From contig CAMPIM010000030.1 of NCBI GenBank assembly GCA_946886365.1, forward strand, positions 1 through 33,627: a stretch of DNA of 33,627 nucleotides, written 5' to 3'. Each line of letters opens with the position of its first letter. The first letter of the stretch is position 1. This stretch comes from an uncultured Novosphingobium sp. (GTDB lineage Bacteria > Pseudomonadota > Alphaproteobacteria > Sphingomonadales > Sphingomonadaceae). Below, one piece after another: positions 7,109 to 16,371 of this stretch. The notes beneath the pieces are model-generated. The model saw nothing but the letters and a program-made list of their open reading frames with translations. It was not told the origin of the DNA and did not search any database. The position numbers and the translations under genes were made by a program.

Positions 7109-9286
7109 ATGCAAACCATCAATTTTGACATCGATGCGGACGGCATCGCTACGCTGACCATCAATGTGCCGGGCCAGTCGATGAATGTCATTGGTCCCGA
7201 CTTTCTGGCCGATCTGGACGAGGCAATCACGCGCATCGGTTCGGAAGAAGCGATCAAGGGCGCGGTGATTGCTTCGGGCAAGGACAGCGGGTTTATGGCG
7301 GGCATGGACCTTAAATATTTCGGGTCGATGCTGGCGAGCGGCGCGGACAAGCGCCCTGCTCCGGCCGAGATTTTCGAGAAAGTGTTCGTGCTCAACCAGC
7401 TTTTCCGTAGGCTGGAGACATGCGGCAAGCCGGTGGCCTGCGCGATTGAGGGGACTTGCGTTGGCGGCGGGTTCGAGCTGGCGCTGGCATGCCATCGGCG
7501 CGTCGTGGGCGACAGTCCCAAGACGCAGCTTGGCCTGCCCGAAATCCTGATCGGCCTTTTCCCTGGCGGCGGCGGGTCACAGCGCTTGCCGCGCCTCATC
7601 GGGGTGCAGGCGGCGCTGATGTATATGTTGCAGGGCAAGCTGTTCCGCCCAGCCGAAGCGGCGATGCTGAAAGCCGTCGATGAAGTCGTGCCGCAGGGCA
7701 CGGCGGTCGAGAAGGCCAAGGAGTGGGTGAAGGCCAATCCGTCCGCCAGCGCGCAGCCGTGGGATGTAAAGGGCTTCAAGTTTCCGGGCGGTGCGGGCGC
7801 GTTCAACCCTGCTTTCGTGCAGACGATGGTCGGCGCGGTGCCGATGACTTTGAAGCAGACGCAGCGGAACATGAATGCGCCGGTGGCTCTGCTGTCGGCG
7901 GTCTATGAAGGCGCTCTGCTGCCGTTTGATCGGGCGATACGGGTGGAGAGCAAATATTTCGCCAAGGTCGCTGCGGAACCGCAGGCGGCGAACATGATCC
8001 GCAGCCTGTTCGTCAACAAGAACGCCGCCGAACGCGGCGCGCGGCGGCCGAAGGATCAACCCAAGGCGCCGACGAAGAAGCTCGCCATGCTGGGCGCGGG
8101 CATGATGGGCGCGGGGATTGCGACGGTGGCGGCGCAGGCGGGCATGGAGGTCATGCTGTTCGACCGCGACCTCGCCTATGCCGAGAAAGGCAAGGCGCAT
8201 GTCGAGGACGTGCTGAAGAAGCGGCTGGGCCGTGGCATGACGCCAGAAAAAATGGCGGAAACGCTGGCCCGCGTGACGCCGACGACCGACTATGCGGCGC
8301 TCGCCGGAGCGGACTTTGTGATCGAAGCCGTGTTCGAGGATGTCGCGATTAAGGCAGAGGTCACGAAGAAAGTCGAGGAAGTGCTGGGCCCCGATGTGAT
8401 ATTCGGGTCCAATACATCGACGCTGCCGATCACCAAGCTCGCCAAGGCATGGAGCAAGCCCGCCAATTTCATCGGCATCCATTTCTTCTCGCCGGTAGAG
8501 AAGATGCCGCTGGTCGAGATCATACTGGGCAAGGAAACCGGCCCGGCCGCTATCGCCAAGGCGCTCGATTTCGTCAGCCAGATCAAGAAAACGCCGATCG
8601 TCGTCAATGACTCGCGCGGCTTCTATACCTCACGCTGCTTCGGCACTTATGTGCAGGAGGGCGTGGAGATGGTGGCCGAAGGGATCAATCCGGCGCTTAT
8701 CGAAAATGCCGGGCGTCAGTTGGGCATGCCCGTGGGGCCGCTGGCCGTTGGTGACGAAGTGTCGATCGAACTGGGCCATAAGATCGTCGTCGCCGCGCAG
8801 AAGGAATTGGGTGATGCCTATGTGGCGCAGCCTTCCGATGCGGTGATGGCGCGCATGGTCGAGATGGGACGGCTGGGGCGCAAGAGCGCCAAGGGCTGGT
8901 ATGACTATCCCGAGGGCGGGAAGAAGCATCTGTGGACGGGGTTGGATGACATGTTCCCGCGTGCGGCCGTGCAGCCCGATGTGGAGGAAGTGAAGGAACG
9001 GCTGCTTTATCGGCAGTTGATCGAATGCGCCCGCTGCTATGAGGAAGGTGTGCTGGAAACGGTGGAGGATGGCGACCTCGGCGCGATCTTTGGTTGGGGC
9101 TTTGCGCCTTGGACGGGTGGGCCGTTTTCCCACATGGATACGGTCGGGATCGGCCATGTGGTGGCCGTGCTGGAGCGGCTGGCGGCGCGGCATGGGGATC
9201 GCTTTGCGCCGACCGTGCAGTTGCAGGATATGGCGGCGAGCGGGGCTACTTTCTATGATGGTGGGGTGAAGGCTGCGGCGGCTTGA
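7109..9286 (+). CDS. fadB: Fatty oxidation complex alpha subunit: enoyl-CoA hydratase / 3-hydroxyacyl-CoA dehydrogenase
   Basis: This 725-residue bifunctional enzyme hydrates enoyl-CoA and oxidises 3-hydroxyacyl-CoA with NAD. Residues 1-190 form a crotonase domain with GTCVGGGFELAL (115-126, Glu123) and GLPEILIGLFPGGG (142-155, Glu145). From about 325 follows the NAD-binding domain, GAGMMGAG (329-336), then GSNTSTLPITKLA and IHFFSPVEKMPLVE, signature parts of 3-hydroxyacyl-CoA dehydrogenase. A C-terminal dehydrogenase domain ends the protein. Length matches the FadB/FadJ family. The start is ATG at 7109-7111 (MQTINFD), with GAGAGG 11 bases upstream. With the thiolase upstream it completes a beta-oxidation cycle apart from the acyl-CoA dehydrogenase, which is not in this window. 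Confidence 0.95.
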   Translation: MQTINFDIDADGIATLTINVPGQSMNVIGPDFLADLDEAITRIGSEEAIKGAVIASGKDSGFMAGMDLKYFGSMLASGADKRPAPAEIFEKVFVLNQLFRRLETCGKPVACAIEGTCVGGGFELALACHRRVVGDSPKTQLGLPEILIGLFPGGGGSQRLPRLIGVQAALMYMLQGKLFRPAEAAMLKAVDEVVPQGTAVEKAKEWVKANPSASAQPWDVKGFKFPGGAGAFNPAFVQTMVGAVPMTLKQTQRNMNAPVALLSAVYEGALLPFDRAIRVESKYFAKVAAEPQAANMIRSLFVNKNAAERGARRPKDQPKAPTKKLAMLGAGMMGAGIATVAAQAGMEVMLFDRDLAYAEKGKAHVEDVLKKRLGRGMTPEKMAETLARVTPTTDYAALAGADFVIEAVFEDVAIKAEVTKKVEEVLGPDVIFGSNTSTLPITKLAKAWSKPANFIGIHFFSPVEKMPLVEIILGKETGPAAIAKALDFVSQIKKTPIVVNDSRGFYTSRCFGTYVQEGVEMVAEGINPALIENAGRQLGMPVGPLAVGDEVSIELGHKIVVAAQKELGDAYVAQPSDAVMARMVEMGRLGRKSAKGWYDYPEGGKKHLWTGLDDMFPRAAVQPDVEEVKERLLYRQLIECARCYEEGVLETVEDGDLGAIFGWGFAPWTGGPFSHMDTVGIGHVVAVLERLAARHGDRFAPTVQLQDMAASGATFYDGGVKAAAA

Positions 9287-9318
9287 GGGCTGAAGCTGAT
9301 GGTTTAGGTTCCTCTCCC

Positions 9319-9392
9319 CCGTTCGGGCTGAGCCTGTCGAAGCCCCTCTCCTTCTAAGAAGAAAAGTCCTTCGATAAGCTCAGGACGAACGG
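9319..9392. repeat. Inverted pair of the CCGTTCG repeat family
   Basis: The left arm CCGTTCGGGCTGAGCCTGTC then GAAG (9319-9342) faces the right arm CCTTCGATAAGCTCAGGACG then AACGG (9368-9392), separated by a T/C- and A/G-rich linker. It resembles the REP/palindromic intergenic elements of proteobacteria. It lies between fadB and galE, where it may stabilise or end the fadB transcript. Confidence 0.8.
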
Positions 9393-9526
9393 GGGTTGGG
9401 TGGGGGTAAGCCGTGCCCCCGGTCGCGGCGTTCGTCCAGATGATCTCGCAGCGCAACACGGAAGACTGTCAATCGTTCGGACAGTGCGTTAGGTCTCGCC
9501 CGACATTTTCGGGAGACGTCCTTTTT

Positions 9527-10543
9527 ATGAGCGAAAAGCCCACGGTTCTGGTCACGGGTGGTGCCGGTTATATTGGAAGCCATGCGGTGCTGGCGCTGCG
9601 CGATGCCGGTTATGGCGTCGTCGTGATCGATAATCTGGTGACGGGTTTCCGCTGGGCGGTGCCGGATGATGTGGCCTTCGTTGAGGGCGATATTGCCGAC
9701 CAGCCACTCGTGCAACAAGCTCTGCGCGATTACGACGTGAAGGCGATCATGCACTTTGCCGGGTCCGTCGTGGTGCCGGAATCGGTCGAGAACCCGCTCA
9801 AATATTATCACAACAATAGCGCCAAGACCCGCGATCTGATCGAGAGCGCGGTGACAGTGGGCGTGCCGCATTTCATCTTTTCCTCGACCGCCGCGACCTA
9901 TGGCATCCCGGAGGAAAGCCCCGTCAAGGAGACGACACCGCAGCGGCCGATCAATCCCTATGGCATGTCCAAGCTGATGACCGAATATATGCTGCGTGAT
10001 GTTAGCGCGGCGCATGCGATGAACTTCTGCGCGCTGCGATATTTCAACGTCGCGGGCGCCGATCCGCAGGGGCGGACGGGTCAGTCGACGGCTGGCGCGA
10101 CGCACTTGATCAAGGTCGCGGTCGAGGCGGCGCTGGGTAAGCGGGAGTTTGTGTCGGTGTTCGGGACGGATTTCGACACGCCGGATGGGACGGGTGTACG
10201 CGACTATATCCATGTGACCGATCTGGCGGCGGCGCATGTGCTGGCGCTGGATGCTCTGATGGCGAGGCCCGAACAGAATTATCTGCTGAATTGCGGTTAT
10301 GGCCGCGGCTTTTCAGTGCTGGAAGTGCTGGACGCGGTCGATCGGGTGACGAACATCAAGATCGAACGGCGGATGGAGGGGCGGCGCGCGGGCGATCCGG
10401 ACTCGCTGATCTCCGACAATCGGGCGATCATGGCGGAATTTCCGTGGCAGCCGCGCCATGCCGATCTGGACCAGATCGTCACTCATGCATTGGCGTGGGA
10501 GCGCAAGCTGACTGACATAAGGGGCGACCGCGATGCCCACTGA
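9527..10543 (+). CDS. galE: UDP-glucose 4-epimerase
   Basis: GalE interconverts UDP-glucose and UDP-galactose using bound NAD, supplying sugars for polysaccharide and lipid glycosylation. The 338-residue extended SDR has VTGGAGYIGSHA (9-20, NAD binding), Ser120 in FSSTAATYG and the YGMSK motif with Tyr145 and Lys149. ALRYFNVAGADPQGRTGQ and GVRDYIHVTDLA are classical GalE segments. The start is ATG at 9527-9529 with GGGAG 11 bases upstream; the frame is open further upstream without family similarity. Its last 11 bases overlap the start of the 6-phosphogluconolactonase gene. Confidence 0.93.
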   Translation: MSEKPTVLVTGGAGYIGSHAVLALRDAGYGVVVIDNLVTGFRWAVPDDVAFVEGDIADQPLVQQALRDYDVKAIMHFAGSVVVPESVENPLKYYHNNSAKTRDLIESAVTVGVPHFIFSSTAATYGIPEESPVKETTPQRPINPYGMSKLMTEYMLRDVSAAHAMNFCALRYFNVAGADPQGRTGQSTAGATHLIKVAVEAALGKREFVSVFGTDFDTPDGTGVRDYIHVTDLAAAHVLALDALMARPEQNYLLNCGYGRGFSVLEVLDAVDRVTNIKIERRMEGRRAGDPDSLISDNRAIMAEFPWQPRHADLDQIVTHALAWERKLTDIRGDRDAH

Positions 10544-11222
10544 GCATCTTTTTGTTGATGGCAGTCTTGCGGCTGCCGACATGGCGCGGCGGATCGAGTT
10601 TGTGCTGGGCGATGCGATTGCGGCGCGCGGCGTGGCGACGATCGCCCTGTCGGGCGGGCGGTCTCCCCGGCCGGTGCTGGAAGCGCTTTCGGGCGCGGCG
10701 CTGGAGTGGGGCAAGGTCATCGTGACGCTGGTCGATGAGCGATGGGTCGCACCCGATCATGCGGACAGCAACGAGCGGCTGGTTCGCGAGACGCTGTTGC
10801 AAGGCGCAGCGGCGAAGGCGCGGTTTGTGGGCATGAAGAATGACGCTGCGGATGCCTATGCGGGGCAGGCTGCGTGTGAAGCGGCACTGGCGGAGCTGCC
10901 TTGGCCGCTCGACATCGTGCTGCTCGGCATGGGCGAGGATGGGCATACGGCTTCGCTGTTCCCGGAGGCGAAGGAGCTGGCCGAGGGGCTGGCTACGAGC
11001 GCGCTGACGCTGGCCGTGACGCCGCCTGCCGCGCCGCATCAGCGCATGTCGCTTAGCGCCAAGGCCATCCTGAAGAGTCGGCATATCTTCCTGCAAATCG
11101 GTGGCCCGGCGAAGAAGGCGGTTTATGACCGCGCGCTGGCTGGCGGGCCAGTTGAGGAGCTGCCGATCCGGGTGGCGCTGTGCCAGCATGGCGTGTCGGT
11201 CGAGGTCTGGATTTCGGAGTAA
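10533..11222 (+). CDS. pgl: 6-phosphogluconolactonase (DevB/SOL type)
   Basis: Pgl hydrolyses 6-phosphoglucono-delta-lactone to 6-phosphogluconate, the step between Zwf and Edd. The 229-residue protein has ALSGGRSPRPVLE (38-50), LVDERWVAPDH (67-77) and LLGMGEDGHTASLFP (130-144), the signature motifs of the DevB-type family. ATG at 10533 overlaps the galE stop by 11 bases, and the aminotransferase ATG follows 7 bases after its stop, so all three are probably one operon. It lies 1.8 kb upstream of zwf rather than inside the zwf-edd-glk-eda cluster. Confidence 0.93.
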   Translation: MPTEHLFVDGSLAAADMARRIEFVLGDAIAARGVATIALSGGRSPRPVLEALSGAALEWGKVIVTLVDERWVAPDHADSNERLVRETLLQGAAAKARFVGMKNDAADAYAGQAACEAALAELPWPLDIVLLGMGEDGHTASLFPEAKELAEGLATSALTLAVTPPAAPHQRMSLSAKAILKSRHIFLQIGGPAKKAVYDRALAGGPVEELPIRVALCQHGVSVEVWISE

Positions 11223-11229
11223 GGCGCGC

Positions 11230-12369
11230 ATGATTGCGCAGATTGATCCTTTTCATGCCATCGCCATTGGGGTGGAGGCGCATCGGCTGGAGGCCGAGGG
11301 GCGGTCGATCCTGCATATGGAGTTCGGCCAGCCTTCGACCGGGGCACCTGCCGCCGCGATCGCCGAGGCGCACCGGGTGCTGGACAGCGACCCGATGGGC
11401 TATTGGGAGAGCCCGGCGCTGAAGGAGCGGATCGCGCTGCTGTATCGGGAACGCTATGGCGTTGCGGTGGCCGCGGAGCAGATATTGCTGACCTGCGGCG
11501 CTTCGCCCGGCTTGGTGCTGGCGCTCAGTTGCCTGTTCGCGCCGGGCGCGCGGGTGGCGACGGCGCGGCCGGGCTATGTCGCTTATCGCAATACGCTGAA
11601 GGCGCTCTATCTCGAACCGGTCGAAGTGGATTGCGGGCCTGCCGAGCGATACCAGATCAGCGCGGCGGCGCTGGAGGCGATGGAGCCTGCGCCCGATGGC
11701 GTGATCATCGCGAGCCCGGCCAATCCGACGGGCACGATCATTCCTGCTGACGAAATGGCGCGAATCGCAGAGGTTTGTGTGCGGCGCGGAATCAGGATCG
11801 TGTCGGACGAGATTTATCACGGCCTCTCCTATGGCGAGGCGGCCCATTCGATGCTGGAGTTCGCGCCCGACACGGTGGTCGTGAACAGCTTTTCGAAATA
11901 TTTTTCCATGGCCGGGTGGCGGCTTGGCTGGGTGGTGTTTCCGCCAGCGCTAGTCGAGGCGGCGCGGGCGCGAATGGGGAATTTGTTCCTGACGCCCCCT
12001 TCCCTCGCCCAGCATGCGGGGTTGAAGGCTTTTGACTGCCTCGATGAGCTGGAGGGGCATGTCGCGAATTATCGGCGGAACCGGGAGTTGCTGCTGGCGG
12101 CGCTGCCTTCGCTGGGGTTGAAGGAGATCGCACCGCCGGATGGGGCTTTCTACATCTATGCCGATGTGGGGCATTTGACGGATGACAGCCTCGGCTTTTG
12201 CCAGCGGTTGCTGGAGGAGACCGGGGTGGCGACGGCGCCGGGGATCGATTTCGATCCGGTGAATGGGCACCGGCATATCCGCATCAGCTTTGCCGTGTCG
12301 ACGGACAGGGTGGAGGAAGCGATCAGGCGGCTGGTGCCATGGTTTGCGGCTCAGCGGCGGCGGGTTTAG
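11230..12369 (+). CDS. Class I/II pyridoxal-phosphate aminotransferase
   Basis: This 379-residue fold-type I enzyme transfers amino groups between amino and keto acids. PLP-binding features are ASPANPTG (161-168, Asn165), SDEIYHGLSYG (192-202, Asp193 and Tyr196) and NSFSKYFSMAGWRLGW (219-234), where Lys223 is the Schiff-base lysine. The latter resembles aspartate/tyrosine-type aminotransferases of subgroup I gamma. GHRHIRISFA near the C-terminus has the carboxylate-binding Arg. The start is ATG at 11230, 7 bases after the pgl stop, with AAGG overlapping that stop. The preferred amino acid cannot be told from sequence, and the neighbours (galE, pgl) do not reveal it. Confidence 0.88.
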   Translation: MIAQIDPFHAIAIGVEAHRLEAEGRSILHMEFGQPSTGAPAAAIAEAHRVLDSDPMGYWESPALKERIALLYRERYGVAVAAEQILLTCGASPGLVLALSCLFAPGARVATARPGYVAYRNTLKALYLEPVEVDCGPAERYQISAAALEAMEPAPDGVIIASPANPTGTIIPADEMARIAEVCVRRGIRIVSDEIYHGLSYGEAAHSMLEFAPDTVVVNSFSKYFSMAGWRLGWVVFPPALVEAARARMGNLFLTPPSLAQHAGLKAFDCLDELEGHVANYRRNRELLLAALPSLGLKEIAPPDGAFYIYADVGHLTDDSLGFCQRLLEETGVATAPGIDFDPVNGHRHIRISFAVSTDRVEEAIRRLVPWFAAQRRRV

Positions 12370-12410
12370 TTTTTTCCACGCGGAAGCGGAAGATGTTCTG
12401 AGAGGTTTAT

Positions 12411-12489
12411 GTCATCCCAGCGAAGGCTGGGATCTCGTGAGGCTAAGCCGTCCCTTATCGCCCGAGATGCCAGCTTTCGCTGGCATGAC
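12411..12489. repeat. Two-hairpin repeat, GTCAT...ATGAC family, copy 1
   Basis: The left hairpin CCCAGC-GAAG-GCTGGG and the right hairpin GCCAGC-TTTC-GCTGGC are framed by GTCAT (12411-12415) and ATGAC (12485-12489), with inner flanks ATCTC and GAGAT. Copies lie at 16372-16450 and 22041-22118 in the opposite orientation, as the left/right C versus G at the stem base shows. It resembles a dispersed intergenic element (REP-pair type). It lies 41 bases after the aminotransferase gene. Confidence 0.88.
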
Positions 12490-12602
12490 GTAAAGTTGTT
12501 CATGACGTGAAGCTGTGGGGGCCTCTGCTCACAAATACGGCTGGGTGAATGTTGACCCGTTGTTTGATCCATTATGGATGGGCCGCTGCCGATTAACTGG
12601 AA

Positions 12603-12705
12603 TTGTCATCTTTTTGCGCTAGGGAAGCCCCGCGACCCGAGGCTTTTACCTGGTAAAAGTCCCCCTTGGCCCGGCGGCTTCGTGCTGCCGGGTCTTTCTT
12701 TTTCT
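12603..12705 (+). ncRNA. Candidate small RNA or operon 3' end with two hairpins
   Basis: CTTTTACCTGGTAAAAG (12642-12658) is an odd palindrome that folds as a 6-bp stem with loop CCTGG. About 10 bases later the terminator hairpin at 12670-12705 follows. Nothing codes between the aminotransferase stop and this point, 230 bases away. I could not find a convincing promoter: TTGACC (12552) with TATGGA has only a 15-base spacer. The alternative is that this is simply the end of the galE-pgl-aminotransferase transcript. The 5' end given is arbitrary. Confidence 0.3.
12670..12705 (+). terminator. Rho-independent terminator upstream of tRNA-Leu
   Basis: CCCGGC (from about 12670) pairs with GCCGGG (12687-12692) around a GGCTTCGTGCT loop, followed by TCTTTCTTTTTCT on the plus strand. 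The T-tract is only on the plus strand, so it stops plus-strand transcription before the converging tRNA-Leu gene. Confidence 0.7.
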
Positions 12706-12784
12706 CGATGGGGGATGGTCCAGCTGAGCGGAGCGAAGTCGAACCTGCGTGATGGGTTGGTGAGCGGCATCGCGCAAACAAAGA

Positions 12785-12869
12785 TGGTGCGGGCGGTCGG
12801 AATCGAACCGACACTCCTTTCGGAACCGGATTTTGAGTCCGGCGCGTCTACCAGTTTCACCACGCCCGC
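12785..12869 (-). tRNA. tRNA-Leu (anticodon CAA), CCA encoded
   Basis: Read on the minus strand, the 5' acceptor GCGGGCG (12863-12869) pairs with CGCCCGC (12789-12795), then discriminator A (12788) and CCA (12785-12787). The anticodon arm CCGGA-CTCAAAA-TCCGG gives anticodon CAA, reading UUG. A long variable arm (TTCCGAAAGGAGT) and the 85-base length fit class II tRNA-Leu. The T-arm is GTCGGTTCGATTCCGAC. Confidence 0.96.
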
Positions 12870-12988
12870 ATGCATGGCCTGCTCGCGCCAAATGGCAAAA
12901 TCAGGTGCCAGCGTCCAGACAAAAATCAGATCGCGTGCAGGATAAAGCTGTCGGCGGTTGCAGGGGCTGGTTCGCGCGGATAGCCTGC

Positions 12989-13026
12989 TTGCGTAACGAA
13001 ACCGTACCGCTATATGACCGTTTCGT
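12989..13026 (+). promoter_or_regulatory. zwf operon promoter with flanking inverted repeat
   Basis: TTGCGT (12989-12994), a 16-base spacer and TATATG (13011-13016) form a likely sigma-70 promoter. ACGAAAC (12996-13002) and GTTTCGT (13020-13026) are perfect inverted copies that bracket the -10 element and the probable start site near 13022, a position suited to a repressor. The sequence does not resemble the HexR site known for zwf in gammaproteobacteria. The regulator is unknown. The leader to the TTG start would be about 45 bases. Confidence 0.5.
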
Positions 13027-13066
13027 GCAGACCTGAAAAATTCCTCCCAACGGAAAAGGGCATCCT

Positions 13067-14542
13067 TTGACCGATCCGTCTGCCACATTCCTGCTTTTCG
13101 GTGCCACCGGCGATCTGGCGCACCGCATGATCTTTCCGTCGCTCTACAATCTGCTTAGCGACGGTCTGCTGCCCGATGACTTCATGATCGTGGCGTCGGG
13201 CCGCACGGAGATGGATGACGAAGCGTTTCGCGCCGACATCGACAAGGCGCTGCAAAAGTTCGTCGGCGCTGATCGCTATGATGCGGAAATCGCGGCGCGG
13301 CTGAAGGCGATGATCGGCTATCAGCCGGTCGAAGCGGGGAAGCCGGAACAATTCAAGAAGCTGGCGAAGCGGCTCGATGGACGGGCGGAGCGCGGGCTGT
13401 CGGTCTATCTGTCGACGCCCCCTTCCCTCTTCGCGCCCACGGCGCAGGGGCTGGCCGAGGCGGGACTGATTACGCCGACGACGCGGATCGCGATGGAAAA
13501 GCCGATCGGCAAGGACCTCGCTTCTTCGAAGGAGGTCAACAACGGCATCGGCGCGCTGTTCGACGAAAGCCAGATTTTCCGGGTCGACCATTATCTGGGC
13601 AAGGAGACGGTGCAGAACCTGCTCGCCTTGCGCTTTGGCAATGTGATGTTCGAGCCGTTGTGGAACGCCACGGCGATCGACCATGTGCAGATCACGGTCG
13701 GCGAGACGGTCGGGCTGGAAGGCCGGGTTTCCTATTATGACGGCGTCGGCGCGCTGCGCGACATGGTGCAGAACCATGTGTTGCAGATCCTGTCGATCAT
13801 CGCGATGGAGCCCCCTGCCCGCATGGACCCCACCGCCGTGCGCGACGAGAAGGTCAAGGTGCTGCGATCACTGCGCCCGATGACGGCGGAGACGGTGAAG
13901 ACCAACAGCGTGCGCGGCCAATATACGCCGGGCGCGGTCGGCGGTGAGATCGTCACCGGCTATAGCGACGAATTGGGCAAGCCGTCCGACACGGAGACCT
14001 TTGTCGCGCTGAAAGCCAATATCGACAATTGGCGCTGGCAGGGCGTGCCTTTCTATCTGCGGACGGGCAAGCGGATGCCGACGCGCCAGTCGGAAATCCA
14101 GATTCAATTCAAGCCTGTGCGCCATTCGATATTCGGCCGCGACGGGCAACATTCGGGCGGCGGTTCGGGGCTAGAGCCCAACACGCTGATCATCCGGCTT
14201 CAGCCCGACGAATATATCCGCCTGCTGATCATGAGCAAAAGGCCGGGGCTGGAGCGAGACGTCCATCTGGAAGAGGTGACGCTGGACGTGTCGCTGACCG
14301 CCGCCTTTGCCGGGCAGCGGCGGCGGATTGCCTATGAACGGTTGATCCTGGATCTGCTGGCGGGCGACCAGACTTTGTTCGTGCGCCGGGACGAGGTCGA
14401 GGCGCAATGGACATGGATCGATTCCATCATCGACGGCTGGAAAGAAGCGGGGGTGAAGCCTTCGCCCTATGCTTCGGGGAACTGGGGGCCGTCTTCGGCC
14501 ATTGCCCTGATTGAACGAGACGGAGCCAGCTGGCATGACTGA
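13067..14542 (+). CDS. zwf: Glucose-6-phosphate 1-dehydrogenase
   Basis: Zwf oxidises glucose-6-phosphate to 6-phosphogluconolactone, making NADPH (or NADH) and opening the Entner-Doudoroff route. The 491-residue protein has the coenzyme motif [10 protein letters not shown] (11-20), MEKPIG (143-148) and the active-site signature RVDHYLGKE (172-180) with Asp174, His175 and Lys179. The length is normal for the family. The start is TTG at 13067-13069 with AAAAGGG about 6 bases upstream; no ATG or GTG is in frame near the conserved N-terminus, so translation starts at a rare codon. It heads zwf-edd-glk-eda; its stop overlaps the edd start by 8 bases. Confidence 0.96.
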   Translation: MTDPSATFLLFGATGDLAHRMIFPSLYNLLSDGLLPDDFMIVASGRTEMDDEAFRADIDKALQKFVGADRYDAEIAARLKAMIGYQPVEAGKPEQFKKLAKRLDGRAERGLSVYLSTPPSLFAPTAQGLAEAGLITPTTRIAMEKPIGKDLASSKEVNNGIGALFDESQIFRVDHYLGKETVQNLLALRFGNVMFEPLWNATAIDHVQITVGETVGLEGRVSYYDGVGALRDMVQNHVLQILSIIAMEPPARMDPTAVRDEKVKVLRSLRPMTAETVKTNSVRGQYTPGAVGGEIVTGYSDELGKPSDTETFVALKANIDNWRWQGVPFYLRTGKRMPTRQSEIQIQFKPVRHSIFGRDGQHSGGGSGLEPNTLIIRLQPDEYIRLLIMSKRPGLERDVHLEEVTLDVSLTAAFAGQRRRIAYERLILDLLAGDQTLFVRRDEVEAQWTWIDSIIDGWKEAGVKPSPYASGNWGPSSAIALIERDGASWHD

Positions 14543-16361
14543 TCTTCATCCGGTGATCGCCAAGGTCACCGAACGCATCGTAAAGCGGAGCGCGCCGCGC
14601 CGCCGCCAGTATCTGGACCTGATCGAGCGGGGGCGTGACGCCGGGACTAACCGCGCGCAACTGTCCTGCGGCAACCTTGCCCATGGCTTTGCGGCGAGCG
14701 GCGAGGACAAGCCGGTGATCCGCACGGGCAGCGCGATGAATATCGGCATCGTCACCGCCTATAATGACATGCTTTCGGCGCATCAGCCCTATGGCCGCTA
14801 CCCCGAAGCGATCAAGATCGCCGCGCGTGAGGTCGGCGCGACGGCGCAGGTGGCGGGCGGCGTCCCGGCCATGTGCGATGGCGTGACGCAGGGACAGGCG
14901 GGCATGGACCTGTCGCTCTTTTCCCGCGACACGATCGCGCTAGCGACGGCGGTGTCGCTCAGCCATGCGATGTTCGAGGGTGCGGCGCTGCTGGGCATCT
15001 GCGACAAGATCGTGCCGGGGCTGCTGATCGGCGCGCTGCGTTTCGGGCATCTGCCGACGATCCTGATCCCCGCCGGGCCGATGCCATCGGGCCTCGCGAA
15101 TAAGGAAAAGGTCCGCATCCGTCAGCTTTATGCCGAGGGGAAAGTCGGCAAAGAAGAGCTGCTGGAGTCCGAAAGCGCCAGCTATCATGGCGCGGGCACC
15201 TGCACATTTTACGGCACCGCCAACAGCAACCAGATGATGATGGAAGTGATGGGCCTGCACATGCCCTGCGCGTCCTTCGTCAATCCGGGCACGAAGCTGC
15301 GCAGCGAACTGACGCGTGCGGCGGTGCATCGGCTTGCCAGCATCGGTTGGGACGGCGATGATTACCGGCCGCTCGGCCATTGCATCGATGAGAAGGCGAT
15401 CGTCAACGCCATCATCGGCCTGATGGCCACCGGCGGATCGACCAACCATGCGATCCATGTGCCAGCGATAGCGCGGGCGGCGGGGATCAGCGTCGATTGG
15501 ACCGACTTTGCGGAAATTTCCGATGTCGTGCCGCTGCTGGCGCGGGTCTATCCCAACGGCGCGGGCGATGTGAATAATTTCCACATGGCTGGCGGCATGT
15601 CCTTCGTCATCCGCGAGCTGCTGGACAACGGACTGCTGCACCGGGACATCATGACGGTCGCTCGGGCCGACCTGACCGATTATGGCAAGGAGCCGGTGCT
15701 GGAGGATGAAGCGCTGCAATGGCGCGACGTTCCCGTATCGCGCGATGACGCCATCCTGCGGCCGGTGACGAGCGCCTTCAGCCCTGATGGCGGCATGCGC
15801 CTGCTAGCGGGCAATCTGGGTCGCTGCGTCATGAAGGTGAGCGCGGTCGAGAAGGAACGCTGGACCATCGAGGCTCCGGCGGCTGTGTTCCACGATCAGG
15901 ACGATGTCCTGCGCGCCTTCAAGGCGGGCGAGCTCGAGCGCGATGTCGTCGTGGTGGTCCGTTTTCAGGGGCCGCGCGCGAACGGGATGCCGGAATTGCA
16001 TAAGCTGACCCCGGCACTGGGCGTGTTGCAGGATCGCGGGTTCCGCGTGGCGCTGGTGACGGACGGGCGCATGTCGGGGGCTTCGGGCAAGGTGCCTGCT
16101 GCCATTCACCTGTCGCCCGAAGCTTTGGGCGGCGGTCCAATCGCCAAGCTGCGGGATGGCGACATAGTGCGGGTCTGTGCTGACAAGGGATTGATCGAGG
16201 CGCTGGTCGATACGGTTGAGTGGGACGCGCGCGAGATGCCCGTGCCGCCGCCGCCGCCCTATGACACGGGCCGCGAACTATTTGCGCTTTTCCGCCATCA
16301 TAGTGATCTGGCGGAAAGCGGCGCGTCGCCGATTCTGGCTGCGATGGAAGCTGAATTATAA
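14535..16361 (+). CDS. edd: Phosphogluconate dehydratase
   Basis: Edd dehydrates 6-phosphogluconate to 2-keto-3-deoxy-6-phosphogluconate. The 608-residue protein belongs to the IlvD/Edd family of iron-sulfur dehydratases. The three cluster cysteines are visible: Cys114 in [11 protein letters not shown], Cys156 in GICDKIVPG and Cys222 in [28 protein letters not shown] near residue 520 is the second family signature. Length is close to E. coli Edd (603). ATG at 14535 overlaps the zwf stop by 8 bases with GGAG about 12 bases upstream, implying coupled translation. Being an Fe-S enzyme, it is expected to be oxygen-sensitive. Confidence 0.97.
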   Translation: MTDLHPVIAKVTERIVKRSAPRRRQYLDLIERGRDAGTNRAQLSCGNLAHGFAASGEDKPVIRTGSAMNIGIVTAYNDMLSAHQPYGRYPEAIKIAAREVGATAQVAGGVPAMCDGVTQGQAGMDLSLFSRDTIALATAVSLSHAMFEGAALLGICDKIVPGLLIGALRFGHLPTILIPAGPMPSGLANKEKVRIRQLYAEGKVGKEELLESESASYHGAGTCTFYGTANSNQMMMEVMGLHMPCASFVNPGTKLRSELTRAAVHRLASIGWDGDDYRPLGHCIDEKAIVNAIIGLMATGGSTNHAIHVPAIARAAGISVDWTDFAEISDVVPLLARVYPNGAGDVNNFHMAGGMSFVIRELLDNGLLHRDIMTVARADLTDYGKEPVLEDEALQWRDVPVSRDDAILRPVTSAFSPDGGMRLLAGNLGRCVMKVSAVEKERWTIEAPAAVFHDQDDVLRAFKAGELERDVVVVVRFQGPRANGMPELHKLTPALGVLQDRGFRVALVTDGRMSGASGKVPAAIHLSPEALGGGPIAKLRDGDIVRVCADKGLIEALVDTVEWDAREMPVPPPPPYDTGRELFALFRHHSDLAESGASPILAAMEAEL

Positions 16362-16371
16362 TCCCCCACCC

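Larger units (their letters stand above)
12370..12784. other. Intergenic stretch of 415 bases between aminotransferase and tRNA-Leu
   Basis: No coding frame with family similarity or a good ribosome binding site is seen. It holds the two-hairpin repeat (12411-12489), a region with two hairpins that may be a small RNA (12603-12705) and, at 12721-12746, AGCTGAGCGGAGCGAAGTCG followed by AACC, which may be a decayed member of the CCGTTCG family. Confidence 0.5.

Noticed and set aside
6199..7872. Long minus-strand open frame (about 557 codons) across fadA and fadB
   Set aside because: It is antisense to two clear beta-oxidation genes, lacks domain motifs, is Pro/Arg/His-rich as expected of GC-rich shadow frames, and crosses the intergenic repeat.
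9466..9484. CTGTC...GACAG inverted repeat upstream of galE as an operator
   Set aside because: Arms of only five bases with a 9-base spacer are expected by chance, and no clear promoter overlaps them.
12411..12489. Repeat read as a CRISPR fragment or transposon end
   Set aside because: There are no regularly spaced direct repeats or spacers, no cas genes, no transposase and no target duplication; dispersed paired hairpins fit better.
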